Below, piece by piece: positions 60,404-64,000 of a stretch of 64,000 bases of DNA. Made by a program: the position numbers and the translations under genes. The stretch covers positions 620,001 to 684,000 of the forward strand of contig NZ_JBMIRR010000027.1 in assembly GCF_049195245.1 (NCBI RefSeq), given 5' to 3'. The notes below the pieces were generated by a model. The model worked only from the letters and a program-made list of their open reading frames with translations, had not been told where the DNA came from and made no database searches. The number at the start of each line of letters is the position of its first letter. Position 1 is the stretch's first letter. The stretch comes from Arenimonas sp049195245. Lineage in GTDB: Bacteria; Pseudomonadota; Gammaproteobacteria; Xanthomonadales; Xanthomonadaceae.

Positions 60404-61054
60404 TCAGCGCCGGTAGCTGAGCAGCCGCCCGCGGTAGGGCGGCACATCGCCGTCGTCGAAGGCGCTGCGCACCTCGTCCACCGCATAGCCCTGGCGTTTG
60501 AGCGCGGTGGTGAAGGCGCCGCTGTTGCCGCGGCCCGGGTCGGTGATCAGCACTTCGGCTTCGGGCCGGGCGTGAAGGTGCAACAGCGCCGCCAGTTGCT
60601 CGGCGTGGCCGCGCTCGTACAGCACGTCGCTGGCGATGATCAGGTCGAAGCGTCCCAGGTCGGGCTGGGGCAGCGTCCACGCCAGGTCCAGGTAGGCGGG
60701 CGGCGGCAGGCCGTTGAGCGCGGCGTTGTAGGTCAGGAATTCTTCGGCCAGCGGATGGTGGTCACTGGCGGTGATGTCGGCCTTGCGTCGGTTCAGCACC
60801 AGGCTGGCCAGGCCCAGGCCGCAGCCCAGTTCCAGGATGCGCTTGCCGTCGACCTCGAAGCCGCTCATCGCCTGCGCCAGGACACGACCCGACGGCCAGA
60901 CCTGGCCGAACAGGCACCAGTTGGCCGATGAAATGCCGGCGCGTTCGGCGCGGCCGCTGGGATCGGCGAACTGCTGCCGGTCGCTGAGAGCGCGGATGCG
61001 ATAGTCCAGCCCACCCAGGCGCAGGGTGAGCAGACGGGTGCTGTAGCCAGGCAT
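60404..61054 (-). CDS. Class I SAM-dependent methyltransferase (METTL21-like)
   Basis: 216 residues. ILELGCGLGLASLVLNRR is the SAM loop, ITASDHHPLAEEFL motif II, and DLIIASDVLYERGHAEQLAALL motif post-II/III with DVLYE, the hallmark of Methyltransf_16/METTL21 protein-lysine methyltransferases. GISSANWCLFGQVWPSGRVLA matches the family's W-P-S/A segment. A protein substrate is likely but unidentified. Convergent with the M24 gene. Confidence 0.87.
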   Translation of the reverse strand: MPGYSTRLLTLRLGGLDYRIRALSDRQQFADPSGRAERAGISSANWCLFGQVWPSGRVLAQAMSGFEVDGKRILELGCGLGLASLVLNRRKADITASDHHPLAEEFLTYNAALNGLPPPAYLDLAWTLPQPDLGRFDLIIASDVLYERGHAEQLAALLHLHARPEAEVLITDPGRGNSGAFTTALKRQGYAVDEVRSAFDDGDVPPYRGRLLSYRR

Positions 61055-61268
61055 GGCGGCTCCCTGGGGGCGTGGCCTCCCGTAGCGGGAAGGCGAGCGC
61101 GAGCGGGAGCGAAACGGCGAGACCGGGGCCTGGTCGTGACGGGCGAGGAGCGGCAGGCCCTTCAGGCGCTGCCGGCCCAGCTTACTCCCTTGCCGTCGCC
61201 GGCGGCCGGAAACTTGGCAGGGCCGTCCGCTTGCACGATCATGCGGCAACTCCCTGCGGTTGCCTGCG

Positions 61269-63704
61269 ATGCCTTGGATTCGTTGGTTGTGCCTGTGTTG
61301 CCTGCTGTTGGCGTGTGCCCAGACACTGGCGCGTGATTTCAAGGTCAAGCCGGGCGACGTGCCGGAACTGCGTGACGGCGAGGGCCTGGTGCTGGTGGCA
61401 GTGGACTCCGACCTGGCCGTCAGTTCACTCACGGTGAAGAGCGAATCCAGCCATTTCACCGGTGGACGCCTGGAAGAAATCGGCGTCGGCCAGACGCTGG
61501 GCCTGTACGTGATGCCGGCAGGCAAGTACCGCTGGGACCGGCTGCGGCTGGCCTGGGTGCAATGGACGCTGCGCGACGATCCGGCGTTCCGCTTCGAGGT
61601 CAAGCCGGGGATCATTTCCTATGCCGGTGACCTGATATTCCGGCGCGCCTCGCGCTTCCACGTCGCCAATCGCGGCCTGCGTGCGATGGACTGGCTGGAA
61701 GCGAATCATCCGCAGATCGCGGCGCGCCACGAGTTCAGCTACGTCGGCCTGTACCCGGACCCGTTCCCCGCGTTCTACCGCGAGCAGTTCAAGGCGGGGG
61801 GCAGTCCCGCGCCGGACCGTCGCAATGCGCAGCGTGCGCCGCCGGCGCCGGGCAAGTTGCCGCTGCCGGTGGAAGAACTGTGGAAGCCGTCGCGGCTGGG
61901 CGGATTCGCGATGAGTCCGGGCGGTCGCTACGTGGCCGGCGCGATCCGCGAGCCTGGCGAGATCTGGGCGATCGACGTCTACGACCTGGAAGGCGGCACC
62001 ATCCGCCGCATCGCCAACAGCCGCACCGCCGTAACCGACCTGGACTGGAAGGGCGACGACACCCTGCTGGCGGAGATCACGGTGGGCGCGGGCGATCCCA
62101 TGCTGTGGGTGTTCCGATTCCAGGACGGCAAGGACACGCCCGATATCCTGCGCGTGCGCCGTCCCGGCGCCCTGGTGGACAAGCTCAGTGCCGACCCCGG
62201 ACATATCCTCTACGCCAGCCGCGGAACCCGGGGCGAAGCCCAGCTGCATCGCCTGGACATCCGCACCGAGCAGGCGCTGGAATCCTTCCGCTACCCGCTG
62301 GTGGAGCGTCTGAACGAGGGGCTTTCGGGCGACAGCTACTGGTTCACCGATGCACGCGGGCAGGTGCGCGCGGCCATCGTGGCGCGTGACGGCAAGGCCG
62401 TGCTGGTGCACGGGGCCGACGGCAAGTTCCAGGACGTCCTGGTGCTGGACAAGGACGACGGCTTCAATCCGATGGCGGTGTCCGGCGACGGCCGGCTCAT
62501 CTACGGGCTGATCGGAGCGGATCGCGAGCAGCGCGAACTGGTGGAGTTCGACCCCGTGCAGCGCAAGGTCACGCGCACCTTGTTCGCCAAGCCCGGCATC
62601 GACCTGGTGTCACCCATCATCAATGCCCGCGGCGAGGCGATCGGCGCGGCGTACTACGAGTCGGGCCAGTTGATCAGCGAGTATTTCGACGCCGAGGCCC
62701 AGCAGCTGCGCAGCCGGCTGACCCGCAGTTTCCCCGGCAAGACCGTGGCCATGCTGGCGCGCAGCGAGGATGCCCGCCAGAACCTGCTGTGGGTGGACGC
62801 CAGCGACCAGCCCGCGGTGGTCTACCACCTCGACCTGGAGGCAGGCCGCGCCAGCGTGCTCGACGAGTCGGCGCCGTGGCTGAGCGGCAAGGCCCTGGCA
62901 CCCGCGGTGACGCTGCAGGTGAAGAGTTCCGACGGACTGCCCATCGAGGCCTATCTCACGCTGCCGCCCGGTGCCGGTCGCCGGCCGCTGGTGGTGATGC
63001 CGCATGGCGGACCGATCGGCGTCGCCGACCGGCGTCACTTCAATCCCGAGGTGCAGTTCATTGCCTCGCTGGGCTATGCGGTGCTGCAGGTCAACTTCCG
63101 CGGCTCCGAGGGGTACGGCAAGGCCTTCCGCGAAGCCGGTTACGGCAGCCTGGGCACGCTGATCGAGAACGACATCGATGCGGCGATCGAGGCCGCGGTG
63201 GCGGCGCATCCGGTGGACGCCGGGCGCATGTGCATGGTCGGCGCCAGCTACGGCGGCTACTCGGGGCTGCTGTCGTCGCTGCGCTGGCCGGGTCGGTTCC
63301 GGTGCGTGGTGTCCATGTTCGGCGTCAGCGACCGCGGACTGCTGTTCACCGCCAGCGACGCCGGCCGATTCGAGTCGCTACGCAAGGAACTGGAGAAGAT
63401 GCTGGGCAATCCCAACACCCAGCCCGAGCTGATGCGCGAGACCTCGCCGCTGTTCCAGTACCGCAAGCTCACCGTGCCGCTGATGCTGGTGCACGGCGGC
63501 GAGGACATCCGGGTGGACTACGAGCACACGCGCCGGCTGGTGCGCATGCTGGGTCTGGACGCGCGGCCGCCGGTCACCCTGTACTTCAAGGAGGAAGGCC
63601 ACGGTATTTCGGATGCGGACAACCGCCGCAAGACCTGGGAAGGCGTGGCCGGCTTCCTGCGGCAGCACCTGGACGCGGCTGCCGCCCCCGCCGCCGCCCC
63701 CTAG
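61269..63704 (+). CDS. Secreted S9-family serine peptidase with extra N-terminal domain
   Basis: 811 residues from ATG 61269. Signal peptide (LCLCCLLLACAQTLA), an unrecognised beta-rich domain of about 170 residues, a propeller (about 200-550), and the prolyl-oligopeptidase catalytic domain: nucleophile GASYGGYSG, acid Asp in VHGGEDIRVDYEHT, base His in EEGHGIS. It should cleave oligopeptides, dipeptidyl-peptidase style, in the periplasm. The N-terminal domain is not part of usual S9 enzymes. A start codon TTG at 61260 is also in frame. Confidence 0.9.
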   Translation: MPWIRWLCLCCLLLACAQTLARDFKVKPGDVPELRDGEGLVLVAVDSDLAVSSLTVKSESSHFTGGRLEEIGVGQTLGLYVMPAGKYRWDRLRLAWVQWTLRDDPAFRFEVKPGIISYAGDLIFRRASRFHVANRGLRAMDWLEANHPQIAARHEFSYVGLYPDPFPAFYREQFKAGGSPAPDRRNAQRAPPAPGKLPLPVEELWKPSRLGGFAMSPGGRYVAGAIREPGEIWAIDVYDLEGGTIRRIANSRTAVTDLDWKGDDTLLAEITVGAGDPMLWVFRFQDGKDTPDILRVRRPGALVDKLSADPGHILYASRGTRGEAQLHRLDIRTEQALESFRYPLVERLNEGLSGDSYWFTDARGQVRAAIVARDGKAVLVHGADGKFQDVLVLDKDDGFNPMAVSGDGRLIYGLIGADREQRELVEFDPVQRKVTRTLFAKPGIDLVSPIINARGEAIGAAYYESGQLISEYFDAEAQQLRSRLTRSFPGKTVAMLARSEDARQNLLWVDASDQPAVVYHLDLEAGRASVLDESAPWLSGKALAPAVTLQVKSSDGLPIEAYLTLPPGAGRRPLVVMPHGGPIGVADRRHFNPEVQFIASLGYAVLQVNFRGSEGYGKAFREAGYGSLGTLIENDIDAAIEAAVAAHPVDAGRMCMVGASYGGYSGLLSSLRWPGRFRCVVSMFGVSDRGLLFTASDAGRFESLRKELEKMLGNPNTQPELMRETSPLFQYRKLTVPLMLVHGGEDIRVDYEHTRRLVRMLGLDARPPVTLYFKEEGHGISDADNRRKTWEGVAGFLRQHLDAAAAPAAAP

Positions 63705-63711
63705 CGCGGGT

Positions 63712-64000
63712 TCAGGCCTGCGCGGCCGGCTTGCCGCGCATTTTCCGGAAACCCATCACGGCCAGCAGCACGCCGATGCCGATGACGATGCCGACCAGGG
63801 CCTCGGCGGTCATGGATACCAGCAGGCCCACGCCGCCGGACGGCGTGATGTCCTGGATGGCGTGGTGGATCACCGGGATGGCATGCACCAGGATGCCGCC
63901 GCCGACCAGGAACATCGCGGCGGTGCCGGCGATGGACAGGAACTTCATGAACCAGGGCGCGCCGACCAGGATGCCGCGGCCCAGCGCACGCTTGGCGCGA
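63712..64000 (-). CDS. DUF808 (YedI-like) membrane protein, C-terminal part
   Basis: The minus-strand frame is open through the window edge; 96 codons are visible. Segments FLSIAGTAAMFLVGGGILVH, IPVIHHAIQDI and LVSMTAEALVGIVIGIGVLL match the C-terminal helices of DUF808/YedI, an inner-membrane family of unknown function and about 300 residues. An ATG at 63948 exists but is internal to the conserved region, so the true start lies beyond the window. Confidence 0.85.
   Translation of the reverse strand, partial: RAKRALGRGILVGAPWFMKFLSIAGTAAMFLVGGGILVHAIPVIHHAIQDITPSGGVGLLVSMTAEALVGIVIGIGVLLAVMGFRKMRGKPAAQA

Noticed and set aside
1..64000. CRISPR array, tRNA or rRNA genes, insertion sequences
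   Set aside because: I found no spaced repeat series, cloverleaf-like tRNA sequence with CCA end, rRNA-like block, or transposase frame. A covariance-model scan would be needed to exclude small RNA genes fully.

Overview
The window is 64 kb of a very GC-rich gammaproteobacterial chromosome, best explained as a member of the Lysobacteraceae/Xanthomonadaceae (Pseudoxanthomonas, Luteimonas, Lysobacter or Stenotrophomonas type). The reasons are very high GC at third codon positions, the mix of families (MASE2 diguanylate cyclase, RIO-type PA4780-like kinase, secreted S9 and M24 peptidases, DesT/DesC/DesB-like desaturase locus, H1-like lysine/alanine protein) and many small lipoproteins. The genus is inference. 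I see no rRNA, tRNA, CRISPR array, IS element or intact prophage.

Layout: (1) 1-2626, the 3' part of a fused isobutyryl-CoA mutase, icmF. (2) About 2640-5570, an obvious lower-GC island: a two-helix membrane protein, an ImmA/IrrE metallopeptidase, a beta-family protein and, convergent to them, an sce7726-like PD-(D/E)xK protein. The island abuts a DUF819 transporter of which only the C-terminus remains. (3) 5861-10313, hypothetical genes, a frameshifted and 5'-truncated NCS2-type permease, and an outer-membrane beta-barrel. (4) 10423-18470, an ECF sigma factor, a Ser/Thr kinase with TPR-like C-terminus, and a tightly packed run of envelope proteins (small membrane protein, exported protein, lipoprotein, membrane-anchored beta-rich protein, OmpA-like protein, tectonin-like propeller). 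(5) 18497-22943 on the minus strand, an SPFH-SHOCT protein, a zinc-ribbon membrane protein and two duplicated small membrane proteins, with a secreted vWA protein upstream. This resembles the SPFH/zinc-ribbon part of the Bacillus YdjFGHI membrane-stress operon.

(6) 23054-31540, a CPA1-type antiporter, VOC, GFA, alpha/beta hydrolase, DUF1428 and DJ-1/PfpI proteins, a large periplasmic-sensor diguanylate cyclase and a DUF4892-OmpA protein. (7) 31741-45173, flotillin, YwqG-like protein, M14 peptidase, lipoproteins, Tat-exported NAD-binding protein, a solitary Anbu protease, YihY, PNPOx-like, DUF1697, YHS and 2OG-oxygenase-like proteins, and an outer-membrane protein. A very small minus-strand gene with its own promoter-like box and terminator sits at 42549-42713. 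(8) 45281-50225, an SGNH esterase, a DksA-type zinc finger, a MASE2 diguanylate cyclase, the H1-like protein and a luciferase-like oxidoreductase. (9) 49563-52579, a membrane-lipid desaturation unit: a TetR repressor divergent from a ferredoxin reductase and an acyl desaturase, with a palindrome over the promoter. (10) 52694-64000, a YbdK-like ligase overlapping a gamma-glutamyl hydrolase, YkgJ, RIO kinase, a 39-residue membrane peptide coupled to an HD hydrolase, a response regulator with a degenerate GGDEF domain, PhzF, M24 and S9 peptidases, a methyltransferase and the end of a DUF808 protein.

Themes are envelope maintenance and stress (two SPFH proteins, OmpA-type proteins, lipid desaturation), cyclic-di-GMP signalling (two probably active cyclases and one degenerate one) and peptide/amine turnover. 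The strongest candidates for something new are the low-GC four-gene island, the envelope operon downstream of the sigma factor and kinase, the SPFH/zinc-ribbon operon, and the 18-codon mini-gene.
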